Shown: positions 34,755-44,923, numbered from the stretch's first letter. The stretch: DNA of 64,000 nucleotides from Cyclonatronum proteinivorum (GCF_003353065.1 NZ_CP027806.1:3430501-3494500), one strand, 5' to 3'. Numbers and translations: made by a program. The notes: generated by a model from the sequence alone, not told the origin.

Positions 34755-36929
34755 TTAGGATTTATCAGATTTGTTCTTTTTTTCTGTGGACTCATTTTCC
34801 TGTGCGTCAGCGTCGTCCTTATCCTTCATTCCGGCTGTATCCGCTGCGGATTCGTCCTTTTCTTTATCGGCATCAGGGTCAGCGTCTTCAGCTTTGGACT
34901 GATCTTCAGGAGCGCTTGTCGCTTCATCTGCCTTGGATTTGAGGGCAGCGCCGTTGGTCTTTCCGTTTGTCTCAACCGCTGCAAACAAGTCTTTATACTT
35001 CAGCGGGTAGTTGCCGGAAGGTCTGTCACCAAGCATTTCAACCAGGTCTTTGGCCCCGAGTATCTCTTTCTTGAGCAAGGTTTCTGCCATGTGCGTAAGC
35101 ATTTCACGGTGTTCGCGTAAGAGCGCAAGCGTGCGATTGTAGCACTCAGATACAATCCGCTTGATTTCATCGTCGATGAGCTGCGCTGTTGATTCGCTGT
35201 AGCGCTTGTTAAAGCCGAACATCCCGCCTTCATTTTGGGAATCATAGTAGGAGATATTCCCCAGCTTATCGCTCATCCCATAAACCGTAACCATGGATAG
35301 TGCCATTTTGGTTACACGCTCAAGGTCGTTTTGGGCACCTGTGGAGATTCTTCCGAACTCAATTTCTTCTGCTGCACGCCCGCCAAGCAAAGCACATATC
35401 CGGTCGCTAAGCTCTTCAGTTGTCATCAGGAAGCGGTCTTCTGTCGGGGTCTGCAGCGTATACCCCAATGCGGCAAGTCCGCGCGGTACAATGGAGACCT
35501 TCAATACAGGATCGGTGTGTTCCAGGTACCAGCCTACGATAGCGTGACCGGCTTCATGGTAGGCAACAATGCGACGCTCACTCGGGCTGATGATCTTATT
35601 TTTCTTTTCAAGACCGGCAACAACCCGTTCAATGGCATCCTGGAAATCCACCATTTCCACTTGCTCTTTGTTACGGCGGGCAGCAAGCAAGGCCGCTTCG
35701 TTACACATGTTCGCCAGCTCAGCACCGGCAAATCCGGGCGTTTGGGAGGCGATCATTTTAGCATCGATATCGTTGCCGGTTTTGATTTTCTTCAGGTGTA
35801 CCTTAAGTACCGCTTCCCTGCCTTTGAGATCCGGCCGATCTATGAGAATCTGACGGTCAAAACGACCGGGTCGCAGCAAGGCTGAATCAAGAATATCGGC
35901 ACGGTTTGTGGCAGCCATGATGATGACACCTTTTTCGGTGTTAAATCCATCCATCTCAGACAGGAGCTGATTGAGCGTATTTTCCCGCTCGTCGTTAGAG
36001 GCAGCCATTGCACTCTTCCCGCGGCTTCTACCGATGGCATCAATCTCATCAATAAAAATAATGCAGGGTGCTTTTTCCTTGGCCTGCTTGAACAGGTCAC
36101 GTACGCGGGCAGCTCCTACCCCTACGAACATTTCAACAAAGTCGGATCCGCTAAGGCTGAAAAAAGGGACGTCGGCTTCGCCGGCCGTTGCCTTCGCCAT
36201 GAGCGTTTTACCGGTACCGGGAGGTCCGACAAGCAAAACGCCTTTGGGGATATTACCGCCAAGGGTAGAAAATTTTTGAGGATTGCGAAGAAATTCAACG
36301 ACTTCTTCGACTTCTTCCTTGGCTTCTTCAAGCCCGGCTACGTCTTTAAAAGTTACCTTATTCTCGCCCTGTTTGTCGTAAAGTGCGGCTTTATTCTTCC
36401 CGATATTGAGCACCTGCTGCCCGGGGTTCATCCGCTTAAAGATGAATATCCAGAATAAAATAATCAGCGCAATAGGAATGAGCCAGATGAACAGGCTGCC
36501 AAACCAGTTTTCATCAATCCGGGCATCATACACCACTTCGTGCTCATCCAGAAGTGCGCGAATATCACGAATATCATCACCCTGAATGATGGTCGAGGTG
36601 AATCTGTTACCGGGTTCCTGCGCGGAAGCCCAGCGCTGTCCGTCTTCATCGGGAAGCTGCCCGACATGCCCCGCATCGACAGCTGATTGACGGTAAATAC
36701 CTTCGACCCGAACCCCGTTTACGATAGTAACCTTTTCAACCCATCCCTGCTGAACCTGATTAAGAAACTCGCTGTAATCGACGCGTGAAGAAGAGTCTTG
36801 AGAAAATGCAAAAATCTGAATGAGTATCAGACCAACCAATATGGCTACATAAATCCATATTGGAAACCGCGGGCTTTTGGGCTTCTTTTCTTCGGATGGT
36901 TTCGGTGTATTTTTGTTGTTATCTGCCAT
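34755..36929 (-). CDS. ftsH: ATP-dependent zinc metalloprotease FtsH
   Basis: Membrane-bound AAA+ protease that degrades misfolded membrane proteins and short-lived regulators. 724 residues: first membrane helix 22-43, periplasmic domain 44-145, second helix about 146-164, AAA domain with Walker A GPPGTGKT (235-242), Walker [12 protein letters not shown] (290-300) and [22 protein letters not shown], then the M41 domain with the zinc motif HEAGH (458-462). The C-terminus (640-724) is an unusually long acidic Lys/Asp/Glu tail that could bind adaptors or self-regulate; most FtsH proteins stop near 650. Monocistronic with its own terminator. Confidence 0.97.
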   Translation of the reverse strand: MADNNKNTPKPSEEKKPKSPRFPIWIYVAILVGLILIQIFAFSQDSSSRVDYSEFLNQVQQGWVEKVTIVNGVRVEGIYRQSAVDAGHVGQLPDEDGQRWASAQEPGNRFTSTIIQGDDIRDIRALLDEHEVVYDARIDENWFGSLFIWLIPIALIILFWIFIFKRMNPGQQVLNIGKNKAALYDKQGENKVTFKDVAGLEEAKEEVEEVVEFLRNPQKFSTLGGNIPKGVLLVGPPGTGKTLMAKATAGEADVPFFSLSGSDFVEMFVGVGAARVRDLFKQAKEKAPCIIFIDEIDAIGRSRGKSAMAASNDERENTLNQLLSEMDGFNTEKGVIIMAATNRADILDSALLRPGRFDRQILIDRPDLKGREAVLKVHLKKIKTGNDIDAKMIASQTPGFAGAELANMCNEAALLAARRNKEQVEMVDFQDAIERVVAGLEKKNKIISPSERRIVAYHEAGHAIVGWYLEHTDPVLKVSIVPRGLAALGYTLQTPTEDRFLMTTEELSDRICALLGGRAAEEIEFGRISTGAQNDLERVTKMALSMVTVYGMSDKLGNISYYDSQNEGGMFGFNKRYSESTAQLIDDEIKRIVSECYNRTLALLREHREMLTHMAETLLKKEILGAKDLVEMLGDRPSGNYPLKYKDLFAAVETNGKTNGAALKSKADEATSAPEDQSKAEDADPDADKEKDESAADTAGMKDKDDADAQENESTEKKNKSDKS

Positions 36930-37183
36930 TCTTGGAGTTGATAATAAATGATCGCTTATTAAGCGGATAAATTACCCGGCGGGATTTTGACTTTGCGGCC
37001 CATACGTGGGCTTAATGAATAAAATTGGTCAAGCTTTGAAATATAAGGAATCCCCCGTCAAAATGCTTTAGGAGGCGCCCTGCAACGAAAGGTGTATAAG
37101 CTTAGTACCCGCAGGGAATACAGCTACAGATTGGTTCAAACAGCTTCCATGGAGATTGCATTCCTAAGAAGCACCATAAGGGC
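36930..37183. other. Intergenic region ftsH/thiL
   Basis: 254 bp; promoter-like TAATTTAT lies upstream of ftsH but has no clear TTTG partner. Nothing else seen. Confidence 0.3.
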
Positions 37184-38206
37184 TTAGGTAAGCGTCATCT
37201 CGTGCCCTTCGGCTGTTTGCATTTTAATACCATGCGCTTGCGGCTCAACCTTACCTATCACAACAAAATCCTTAAACTGTTCCGCAAAAGCCTTGACGTC
37301 TTTCTCCGGAAGGGTGAACAAAAGCTCAAAATCTTCCCCACCGTAGAGCACAAATGTATCGATGTCTTTTTCAAGATCATCCGCGGTCTGCCTTGTTTCG
37401 GGATGTACGGGGAGCGCCGCTTCGTATATTCTGCATCCGCTTTTTGAGCTTTCCATCATTTCAACCAAAGTGCTCACCAGACTCTTGGATACATCGGACA
37501 TAGATGTTGGTACGATACCGGCAATTTTCATTGCATCAATGCAGTCAGCACGTGCTTCAGGAACGAGCTGTTTTCTGACGACATATTCAAAGGGCGTGAG
37601 ATCCGGTTCAAAGACAAGCTGCCCGGACGTCTCAAAGTGACGCTTCTCCCGCAGCAACACCATCAGTCCGCAGCTCGCAGCACCCAAATCACCGGTAACA
37701 CAGATTGCATCTCCGGCTTTGGCGCCTGACCTGTAAACCGGTGTATCAGCCGTACCAACTACAGTTACCGCTACAGTGCTTGCTTTATGCGCAGCACCCA
37801 AATCACCGCCTGCCAGCTGTACGCCGTAAAGGTCACAGCCATGCTTTACCCCCGAATAAAACAATTCAACCATCTCAACCGACACTTTATTGGTGAGGGA
37901 AAGGTTGAGGAACAGGAACTTCGGCTTCCCGTTCATGGCAATAATGTCTGAAACAGCCATCGAAACGACTTTGAGTCCCAGGTGCTGCCAGGGGGTGTAG
38001 GTGAGATCGAAATCGACGCCTTCACTGTAAATTTCGGTTGAAATCAGAGGATGACTACCTGAAAGCTGACCCAGCACAGCTGCATCATCCCCAATGCCAT
38101 ACACCATGCCTTCCCCGTGCCGGTCGAACTTTTCCGCAATTTTCTGAATCAGTCCTTTGCGACCTATTTTTTCGATGGGGGTAAACGTTTGCTCAGTCTT
38201 ACTCAT
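37184..38206 (-). CDS. thiL: Thiamine-monophosphate kinase
   Basis: Phosphorylates thiamine phosphate to thiamine diphosphate with ATP. 340 residues in the PurM/ThiL fold. GIGDDAAVL at about 38-46 supplies metal-binding aspartates, STEIYSEGVDF follows, and AVSDIIAMNGKP and AGGDLGAA give the nucleotide-binding loops. VYRSGAKAGDAICVTGDLGAASCGL marks the second half. No other thi gene or TPP riboswitch is near. It stands between ftsH and the ExbD genes, all minus strand, with a terminator-like hairpin between it and exbD. Confidence 0.92.
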   Translation of the reverse strand: MSKTEQTFTPIEKIGRKGLIQKIAEKFDRHGEGMVYGIGDDAAVLGQLSGSHPLISTEIYSEGVDFDLTYTPWQHLGLKVVSMAVSDIIAMNGKPKFLFLNLSLTNKVSVEMVELFYSGVKHGCDLYGVQLAGGDLGAAHKASTVAVTVVGTADTPVYRSGAKAGDAICVTGDLGAASCGLMVLLREKRHFETSGQLVFEPDLTPFEYVVRKQLVPEARADCIDAMKIAGIVPTSMSDVSKSLVSTLVEMMESSKSGCRIYEAALPVHPETRQTADDLEKDIDTFVLYGGEDFELLFTLPEKDVKAFAEQFKDFVVIGKVEPQAHGIKMQTAEGHEMTLT

Positions 38207-38249
38207 AAAATATATTAATGTACTTTTTCGGATGGCCTAAGCCTATAAT

Positions 38250-38284
38250 GCAAAAGGCTGCTCAGGTTGTGAGCAGCCTTTTGC
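38250..38284 (-). terminator. Terminator of the ExbB/ExbD operon
   Basis: Perfect 15 bp inverted repeat GCAAAAGGCTGCTCA...TGAGCAGCCTTTTGC around a 5-nt loop. Only a short T stretch follows on the minus strand. Confidence 0.75.
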
Positions 38285-38314
38285 GTAAAGCTGTATTCGT
38301 TCAGGGATATCAGC

Positions 38315-38782
38315 CTACATTTCAACAGCGCCTTCGGCACGTCTTGTAGAGTAATTGATACGCAGGGCATCGGCGAATCTGAGCTGCTGCTTGATGTCGC
38401 TCACAATCCCCATTTCAGATTCGTAGTCAACCCTAAGAGACACAATCAGACGCGGCTCGTCGGTTCTGCGCTGACGCATAACGTTCTGAATCGCTGTGAG
38501 ATCATCGGGATCAACCAGTGCGTCATCAACCTGAATACGGGTTGGGCCATACTGTCCGCCGGGCAAAATAATGGGACCGACGTAGATATAACTAACCAGA
38601 CGTTTTTCTTCAATGCGTTCGATATTTTCAGCTCGCGTCAGATCCTGACGTACGAGAAGTTCAACTTCCCGTAATACCGTAACAACCATGAAGAAAATCA
38701 GGAGGATAAAGATAATATCCGGCATGGATGTAGTTGGAATCTCCTGACTTGTACTTGCCTGCTTCTTTTTAAAATGTGACAT
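38315..38782 (-). CDS. ExbD/TolR family protein (second copy)
   Basis: A 155-residue single-span protein: a short cytoplasmic N-terminus, one membrane helix containing the essential Asp (PTTSMPDIIFILLIFFMVV), and a periplasmic domain. It is part of a proton-driven rotary-type motor with ExbB/TolQ. It is the last gene of four in the operon (exbB, small membrane protein, exbD, exbD). Two ExbD-type genes suggest a heteromeric D subunit or use by two partners. The C-terminal domain has few hallmarks, so family membership rests on the helix and context. Confidence 0.87.
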   Translation of the reverse strand: MSHFKKKQASTSQEIPTTSMPDIIFILLIFFMVVTVLREVELLVRQDLTRAENIERIEEKRLVSYIYVGPIILPGGQYGPTRIQVDDALVDPDDLTAIQNVMRQRRTDEPRLIVSLRVDYESEMGIVSDIKQQLRFADALRINYSTRRAEGAVEM

Positions 38783-38803
38783 AATGCAAATTTAGTTTGG
38801 AGA

Positions 38804-39352
38804 TTAACTACCCGGATCGGGCTCTGCAAGGGAGATGTTCATGGGAAATTCGCGGCGAATTTCATTAGGTTCACCCTCCATTGTTCTGAACTGAGCATAG
38901 TCGCGAAATCCACGGGCCCGGGCTTCCTGGTCCCATATCACGCGATATGCTCCGCGTACTTCATCGAGCATTTCAATGTATCGTTCGTACTCGGTTTGCC
39001 GGTCCGTTTTGATTGAAACAACCGCCTGCTGCGGAGATTCAGACAGATTCGGATCGACACCGCGGTTGGTTACGAACTGAATAACACGCTCCTGCACATT
39101 CATGAGACTGGCGCGCTCCTCGTTAATGAGGATACCGCCCTGTGCATTCATGAGAATTTTGAGCATGTTACGTTCGCGCACTTCCGGTGGTGGCTGTTCC
39201 GGATCCGGCGGAGGCGGCAGCACCAATCCAATACCGGTATCAACATCGATAGTTGTTACTACGAGGAAGAACACCAGCAAAAGAAAGGCAATATCAGCAA
39301 GGGATGAAGAAGGAATGTCTGCTCCTTCTCTGCCTCTTTTCTTTTTAAACAT
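38804..39352 (-). CDS. ExbD/TolR family protein (first copy)
   Basis: A 182-residue protein with the same layout as its neighbour: GADIPSSSLADIAFLLLVFFLVVTTID carries the membrane Asp. A proline-rich stretch (LPPPPDPEQPPPEVRERN) follows, then a periplasmic domain ILINEERASLMNV that resembles the ExbD/TolR fold more closely than the second copy. It lies 21 bp upstream of that gene and 18 bp after the small membrane protein. The two differ enough that they are unlikely to be a recent duplication. Confidence 0.9.
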   Translation of the reverse strand: MFKKKRGREGADIPSSSLADIAFLLLVFFLVVTTIDVDTGIGLVLPPPPDPEQPPPEVRERNMLKILMNAQGGILINEERASLMNVQERVIQFVTNRGVDPNLSESPQQAVVSIKTDRQTEYERYIEMLDEVRGAYRVIWDQEARARGFRDYAQFRTMEGEPNEIRREFPMNISLAEPDPGS

Positions 39353-39370
39353 AAGTGGGGTCCTTCGGGG

Positions 39371-39649
39371 TTAGAAGTTTGAAATCAAACTGCGGGAACC
39401 TGATACCAGAATGCCAAGAAACATCAGGCCAATCATGATAAGCAGGGTATAAATTGCAGCAATACCTACAAAACCGGTCGCGAGGTACGCGACAGCAAAA
39501 ATAACGGCCGGGATAAAGAAAAAGAGGATTGCTGCAAGTTTGTGTTTTCCTGAGAAGATGTTTTTAAGGCCGAATACGGTAATTCCAAGGATGGATATAC
39601 CGAGAAGGCCTATTGTGAAAATGAGTGCAAATTGAGAAAATGCTTCCAT
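39371..39649 (-). CDS. Small membrane protein in the ExbB/ExbD operon, function unknown
   Basis: A 92-residue protein with three hydrophobic segments (about 5-28, 36-58, 62-86) and few charged residues. Placed between exbB and exbD, it may assist motor assembly. I do not recognise a family. Gap to exbD is 18 bp. Confidence 0.75.
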   Translation of the reverse strand: MEAFSQFALIFTIGLLGISILGITVFGLKNIFSGKHKLAAILFFFIPAVIFAVAYLATGFVGIAAIYTLLIMIGLMFLGILVSGSRSLISNF

Positions 39650-39713
39650 AAGTCAGTTGTTGAATAAAGTGGAAAGAAGCTTATGCCTGTTGTGCAATAA
39701 GAATGGGTAAGGA

Positions 39714-39742
39714 AGAAGCCGGGCTTTTCTTGCCCGGCTTCT
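39714..39742 (-). other. Hairpin between exbB and the downstream genes
   Basis: AGAAGCCGGGC / GCCCGGCTTCT, an 11 bp perfect stem with a 7-nt loop, 19 bp after the exbB stop. It has no T-run, so it is more likely an RNA stability or processing signal, which would let ExbB be made in excess of ExbD. Confidence 0.6.
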
Positions 39743-39761
39743 GTACGCTTAATAATCAGTC

Positions 39762-40478
39762 TTATGCTTCGGAAGATTCACCACCGCTAAGGGGCTTGCC
39801 TTTTTCCATAGCTGAAATGGAGTCAATCAGTACGATTGAGCTTTCTTCCATTTCCACAACGAGCTTATCAATTTTGGATACACAGTAGTTGTAGCCAACC
39901 TGAAGGATGATCGCACCAATCAGACCTGCAAGCGTGGTAAGAAGCGCGGTTTTAATACCACCGGCAACAATACTCGGCGAAATATCACCTGCGCTTTCAA
40001 TAGCGTCAAATGCTTCAACCATACCAATTACCGTTCCGGTAAATCCGATCATCGGTGCAAGCGCAATAAAGAGCGATAGCCACACAAGTCCTCTTTCAAG
40101 GAAGCTCATTTCGATAGAGCCGTAAGAGATAATGGCTTTTTCCGCAGCTTCAAAACCTTCGTCTGCACGAAGAAGACCGGCATTAAATACGGAGGCAACG
40201 GGACCTCTTGTGCTTGCACAAAGCTCCTGCGCCGCTGGGATTCCACCGTTATCGAGGGCTTCTTTTACATCAAGAATAAACTGTCTGGTATTGATGTCAG
40301 CACGATTTAAGGTAACAAGTCTTTCAAGGAAAATGGCCAATCCCAAGATTACACAAATAAGTACGGGCCACATAAAAAGGCCGCCCTCATTAAAGTATCT
40401 GACTAATTGGCTGAATGCGCCCTCTGATTGCAGGTCAGCTGAAACCTGCATGAGGATAACACTAAAGGAGAAGGTCAT
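39762..40478 (-). CDS. exbB: MotA/TolQ/ExbB proton channel family protein
   Basis: A 238-residue inner-membrane protein. Three membrane segments: one near 30-50 (EGGLFMWPVLICVILGLAIFLER), and two near 140-215 (LSLFIALAPMIGFTGTVIGMVEAF and ALLTTLAGLIGAIILQVGYN). The conserved proton-channel Thr and Glu sit in these helices, and the C-terminal tail is cytoplasmic. It pairs with the two ExbD proteins to energise TonB-dependent uptake or a related envelope process. TonB itself is not in the window. It is the first gene of the four. Confidence 0.93.
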   Translation of the reverse strand: MTFSFSVILMQVSADLQSEGAFSQLVRYFNEGGLFMWPVLICVILGLAIFLERLVTLNRADINTRQFILDVKEALDNGGIPAAQELCASTRGPVASVFNAGLLRADEGFEAAEKAIISYGSIEMSFLERGLVWLSLFIALAPMIGFTGTVIGMVEAFDAIESAGDISPSIVAGGIKTALLTTLAGLIGAIILQVGYNYCVSKIDKLVVEMEESSIVLIDSISAMEKGKPLSGGESSEA

Positions 40479-40738
40479 ATTACAAAACTCCGGTTTATTC
40501 TAAGTTGATTATTAAGCGTTGAGTTGGCGAAATTATAGATTATTTATGCCTAAATGTCAAAGTGACATTTTAAAATAATGCACATCTTGAGATTTAGCAC
40601 CATAAAAATAGCGCATTACCGCTTGTATATCAACCGCTAAGCCGCCTAAATAAAACTATCACAGTAATTTAATTCTGCCTGCCGCGGGAAAAATAAATTT
40701 CGGAACGATTATTTACCGATTTATCGCACCGCCTGACC

Positions 40739-43700
40739 TTAAAATACAGCGCTTACGTTTACGCGAAGGGTTTGTATGGCGGGGCGCTCCTGAACCGTAC
40801 GTCCGTTATAGCTTAGCCCGGCCCGGAGATAGCGGTTTATGCGATAGGTGCCCTGAACATTCCACTGCCAGGTTGCGCCTGCCCCCGCGCCGTCTGTGAG
40901 TTCAAAACTGCCCCGAGTGCTTGTTTCCCCCCGCAGTACGTTCGATCGCCACTCTATGCGTGCACTCGTTTGCAGTGCCGAGCCCGCAAACCAGCGCCAG
41001 TCGGTGTAGGCGCGGTGCTGCAACAGCCGTACCGTCTGCGCGGGCAGCACATCTCTCCGGCGCGCAATACCCGCTCCCGCTGTTGCCTGAAGCGAGCGGC
41101 TGAAATTATATCTGAGAAAGGGCGCAATACCGAACCCACGGATGAGGTAATCGCGGGTGCTCAGGCGCTCACTCAACAAATCGCTTGATTCAAGCTTGAA
41201 AGTTGTGCCCAGCTGTACAAAGCGCGAAACCCGGTAACTTGTATCCGTCGTGAAATTTCGGGCGGCAGCGGTCTCCAGCCCGCCGGAACGTCTGTTTTTA
41301 CTGTCAGACTGTGTGTAGCGCAGGCGCAGGTCAATGGCTCTGTTTTTCCGGAACAACTGCAATTCCTGCTGCCAGAGTATGCGCCCTTCCACGGTGTTAG
41401 CGTCATCCATAAACTCACTGAGATTCAGTAAGAGAATCGGGGCTATACCGCTTCCTTCGTTCTGCTCCCTGATTTCAAGCAAGCTGTTCAGCGCTACTTC
41501 TTCCAGCCAGGTACCGGGAAATAGTTCTCCGGGCTCCAGGCGGGTTCTCAGCCGTGTGTTCACGCTAACAACCGGTATCAGCTCATCGCCGGGGATGAAC
41601 AGTCGCAGAAAAGTTCCTTCATCCGGGTTCACGGCGGGAAAAAACTCGTCAATTTGCCTGACTCCGTCTTCATTGAGGTCGATCCAAACATAGTTACCGA
41701 GCTCCGGACCTACTTCTATGTACGTTTCCTGCAAAAGCGGCCGCGTTTCCGTGCCGCCTTCGTACTGCCACTGTATTTGCAGCCAGGGATCGGCGGCACT
41801 GTAGTCCGCCGCAGCGTTGAAGAGTACCGAATTGGTGGTAAAACCCGCGGTTTCCAGGGCTGTATTTTCTGCCTGACGCCTTTGCCGATATAAGAAGCCC
41901 GCACGAAGATCAAGCTGATCGCTGTGCTCGTAAAGGCTGCGCAGCTGCCCGGTGAAGGTGTGCGCTTCCGGCCTGAAGCGACCATCCCGGGCGTCTTCGT
42001 CGGTACGATAGCCCGCACTCACGTCCACGCTGAGCCCCCGTGCCCAAACGGCCTGCATGCCCGGAGTCACTTCAGCAAACCGAAACGATCCGGCCTGCAG
42101 GGAGTCCGTTCCTGACAGCTCCTGCGTGCGAATTTCGGCTTCGCTATCAATTCGTGGGGTGAGGGTAAGCGCGCCAATGCCCGTAGTGTAGGTCAAGCGG
42201 CTGTTCTGACGCAGCCAGTTGCTCTCTGTGCCGCTTAGCGTGTAGGAAGCGCGTACGGCGTCGGCGCGCTGCGTCCAGTTCAGGGCACCCGGTTCGGCAA
42301 GGGAAACACGCAGAAAAGCGCGGCTGCTGTTCAGGTCGGTTCGACGCAGGTTCCCCCCGCCAAGCGAGGCTGTAGAGAAGTCTGTGAAATCGACCGAAAT
42401 ATCCGTTTCAGCCAGCTGCTGACCCGTTTCTGCCGCAGCCGGAATATTCCATACCCGGTCAAATTCGGCTTCCCGGGTGCGGTCGAAAAACGCAAATGCA
42501 GCGGGGGTGTCTTCATAGCGAATATTGGCCCTGACCCTGCCCAGCTTTGTTGCGGTCGGGCGCAGCCTTATACCGGCTTCCCAGGCCGCCGCCTGTACCC
42601 TGCTGTCGGCGAGAGCGAAGCGATTCACATCCAGCTCACTGAAGGCCGTCTCTCCGAAAATTTCGACCGACTCTGTGAGGCTGAAACGACTTCTGAGCGC
42701 CATCATCCGTTGTTGCTGCGGCGCAGGGATTCGCCGGAAGGGTTCATAAGCACCCTGTCCGGGCCCCACCCATTCGTACACAATGCCGTTCAGCTCGGTC
42801 CCTGTGCGACGGTAGGATCCGAGCCCGTCTCCCACCCGGCTGAACCGCACGCGCCACACGCCTGCCGGGTCGCCCGGTGCCGCCCTGAAAATGGTGAAGG
42901 TTGTTCCTGCCTGAACGGTATCGACCCGGGCATAAGGGATAAAATCAGGATTTGGCCTGAACCCGACCGAGTCTGCCCCGGAAATGATTGCGTTTTCTAC
43001 GTCGCGGCCGGCTTCCCGCAAAATGCTGATTTCTTCATCCGTAAGGCCAAATTCTGCATTGAGTTCACGGCTGTCGGATTCCTGAATGAAGGTGAGTCCG
43101 ATCGACATCCGGCCACCGAGCAAGTCATTTTGAACGGATTCGCCCGTGAGAAGGGTCCGGTTATACTCCTGCGTCACATACTGAAAATCGACCACAATCC
43201 GATGGTTGGCGGCGATCATGCGGCGTCGGGTGAATTGAATTTCACCAAGGCCGTAATCGAAGATATAATCATTTTCTTCCCCCCGGACCAGCTGTTCGCC
43301 GTTTAGGAAAACCCGCTCTGTTCCGGCAAGCACAATAATAAACTGTTCGCCCTGCGAGCCGGTGAGGCGGTACGGCCCCTGTACCCCTTCCCGGCCGGGA
43401 AATTGCATGGTCCGAAAACGCCCGCGCACCACAGACGCACTCGCCTGCCACTCGCCCCAGCTCCCGGCGGATACGCGCGTTTCAATCCCCTGCAACCGCC
43501 GCTCGATTTGTGCAAAAGTGCTGTTGCGCAGGCTTACGTCCACATCACCCAGCTGAACGGTAGCCCGCTCATGCTCGAGACGGATGAGGACCTGATCGAA
43601 CTCGCGCAGGTTCTGCGTCGTGCCGTCAGGCTGAATGGGTGTGCTTTGGTCCGTTAGAATGGCCGTCAGCGCCACATCGTCTGTGATTTGGCCGCTTAAT

Positions 43701-44329
43701 TCAAAACGCAAACCACTTTCAAGGGAGGCGTCCTGATTGGTGCCTATCGTAATGCCCCGCGTAATGCTACCACTTCGGGTGAGGCGGGAAGGACCAAACA
43801 AGTCAGCCCCCTGTTCCCGCCTGCCGGAAACGAGTATGGTCTCCTGCGATGGATCCGGCTGCAGTTGGTCGTGTTCAGCAAGGTCAGCACGAAAGGGCTG
43901 CAGCTGTCGGCGGTAGTAACTCAGCCGCAGTGCAACCGGCAATCTTTGATAGCTGATTATAATTTTTGCCGGAAATTCAGATCTATCTCCATCAAAAGAT
44001 ACTACCGTAAGCTCACCCGTTTCAGGGGTAAACTGCCAGTTCAATCCTGGGATCGTGGTGTTGTCCGTGCTTTTAAGCTGTACAGAACCGGCAATTACCC
44101 AGCTGTCCAGAAAAAAGCTAAGCGGTAAATTTTCGGGTGAAATTTCTTTTTCTAAGGAAATGACAGGTCGGATTGCGGAAGAAGCCGGCTCGTCGCCGTG
44201 TGCGAGCGCCTGATTCCACGAGAGTCCGCACAGGATCAACAGTGTACCCCCAAACACCCGCCTTAGCCCGGACATGAGACCGTAGCCTTGTACCGCTGTG
44301 AAGATGAATATGTATTGTTGTAATCGCAA
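40739..44329 (-). CDS. Very large outer-membrane beta-barrel protein, function unknown
   Basis: A 1196-residue protein with a signal sequence (about 20-44, ending NQALAHG; a second Met at residue 19 is the more likely start). After a disordered link, residues about 175-260 form LTRSGSITRGITIGTNQDASLESGL... and ILTDQSTPIQPDGTTQNLREFDQV. This set occurs in uncharacterised giant outer-membrane proteins of the FCB group. The rest is a long series of amphipathic strands to a C-terminal VSAVF with terminal Phe. An EF-hand-like loop (WIDLNEDGVRQIDEFFP) lies near residue 890, suggesting Ca2+ binding. It is monocistronic; some similarity to SprA-like translocons is possible but unproven. Confidence 0.7.
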   Translation of the reverse strand: MRLQQYIFIFTAVQGYGLMSGLRRVFGGTLLILCGLSWNQALAHGDEPASSAIRPVISLEKEISPENLPLSFFLDSWVIAGSVQLKSTDNTTIPGLNWQFTPETGELTVVSFDGDRSEFPAKIIISYQRLPVALRLSYYRRQLQPFRADLAEHDQLQPDPSQETILVSGRREQGADLFGPSRLTRSGSITRGITIGTNQDASLESGLRFELSGQITDDVALTAILTDQSTPIQPDGTTQNLREFDQVLIRLEHERATVQLGDVDVSLRNSTFAQIERRLQGIETRVSAGSWGEWQASASVVRGRFRTMQFPGREGVQGPYRLTGSQGEQFIIVLAGTERVFLNGEQLVRGEENDYIFDYGLGEIQFTRRRMIAANHRIVVDFQYVTQEYNRTLLTGESVQNDLLGGRMSIGLTFIQESDSRELNAEFGLTDEEISILREAGRDVENAIISGADSVGFRPNPDFIPYARVDTVQAGTTFTIFRAAPGDPAGVWRVRFSRVGDGLGSYRRTGTELNGIVYEWVGPGQGAYEPFRRIPAPQQQRMMALRSRFSLTESVEIFGETAFSELDVNRFALADSRVQAAAWEAGIRLRPTATKLGRVRANIRYEDTPAAFAFFDRTREAEFDRVWNIPAAAETGQQLAETDISVDFTDFSTASLGGGNLRRTDLNSSRAFLRVSLAEPGALNWTQRADAVRASYTLSGTESNWLRQNSRLTYTTGIGALTLTPRIDSEAEIRTQELSGTDSLQAGSFRFAEVTPGMQAVWARGLSVDVSAGYRTDEDARDGRFRPEAHTFTGQLRSLYEHSDQLDLRAGFLYRQRRQAENTALETAGFTTNSVLFNAAADYSAADPWLQIQWQYEGGTETRPLLQETYIEVGPELGNYVWIDLNEDGVRQIDEFFPAVNPDEGTFLRLFIPGDELIPVVSVNTRLRTRLEPGELFPGTWLEEVALNSLLEIREQNEGSGIAPILLLNLSEFMDDANTVEGRILWQQELQLFRKNRAIDLRLRYTQSDSKNRRSGGLETAAARNFTTDTSYRVSRFVQLGTTFKLESSDLLSERLSTRDYLIRGFGIAPFLRYNFSRSLQATAGAGIARRRDVLPAQTVRLLQHRAYTDWRWFAGSALQTSARIEWRSNVLRGETSTRGSFELTDGAGAGATWQWNVQGTYRINRYLRAGLSYNGRTVQERPAIQTLRVNVSAVF

Positions 44330-44830
44330 AAGCTAAAAAACGGAGCAAGAGGCAGATGGATACCGGACTTTCCAAAATACGTGAACTGTGCAAACAGATT
44401 GAAACGAAAGTACCGCCCTGAATCAAACACTTTTTCGGCCTGATTGTTTCTGTAGTTTGCCAGGTACCCTGTGGCTAATCTCTCCTGCAAGCGTTCGCTC
44501 CAAACCAGGCATGAGGCTCTTAATCTATTTTGGAAGGTCTTTTCCCTGATGCTCATTTAGCTCATGAATGAAGAACGCAGAAGTCATCACAAGCGAAAAA
44601 TCGTGACCTGTCATGTTCTCCCTGAATGGTATTCCTTCCCTGATGTGGAAAGTCGTTAAAGTCAGCGGCGGATAGCATGCACAACGGCTTGTTTAGGCTG
44701 ATTTCACGGTCACCGTTCATACCTTCGGAGGTTCAAACTGAGTCACACACAGCAAGATTAGCCCCATTCAACATATCTGAACCTTCCCGGGCTCAGCCTG
44801 AGCTCGTTCAGTAGTTTCAGGCACACAGAC
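44330..44830. other. Long intergenic region, no gene seen
   Basis: Part of a 760 bp gap between the large outer-membrane protein and rplI. Apart from repeat D and the rplI terminator I find nothing; the frames here are short and lack protein-like composition. Confidence 0.45.
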
Positions 44831-44923
44831 AAAAAAAGCAAGGGATTCAAATTATGATTTGGGAGCGCTGATCTGCCACGAAAGACCGTGATGTGCAGGG
44901 AGTTTCCCCCAAAAAATAAAAAA
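44831..44923 (-). repeat. Dispersed intergenic repeat, copy D
   Basis: Minus strand: T-tract, GGGGGAAACTCCCTGCACAT, CACGGTCTTTCGTGGC, CTCCCAAATCATAATTTGAAT, CCCTTGCTTTTTTT. CACGGTCTTTCGTG is identical to copies A and B. It is 166 bp downstream of rplI and in its orientation. Confidence 0.8.
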
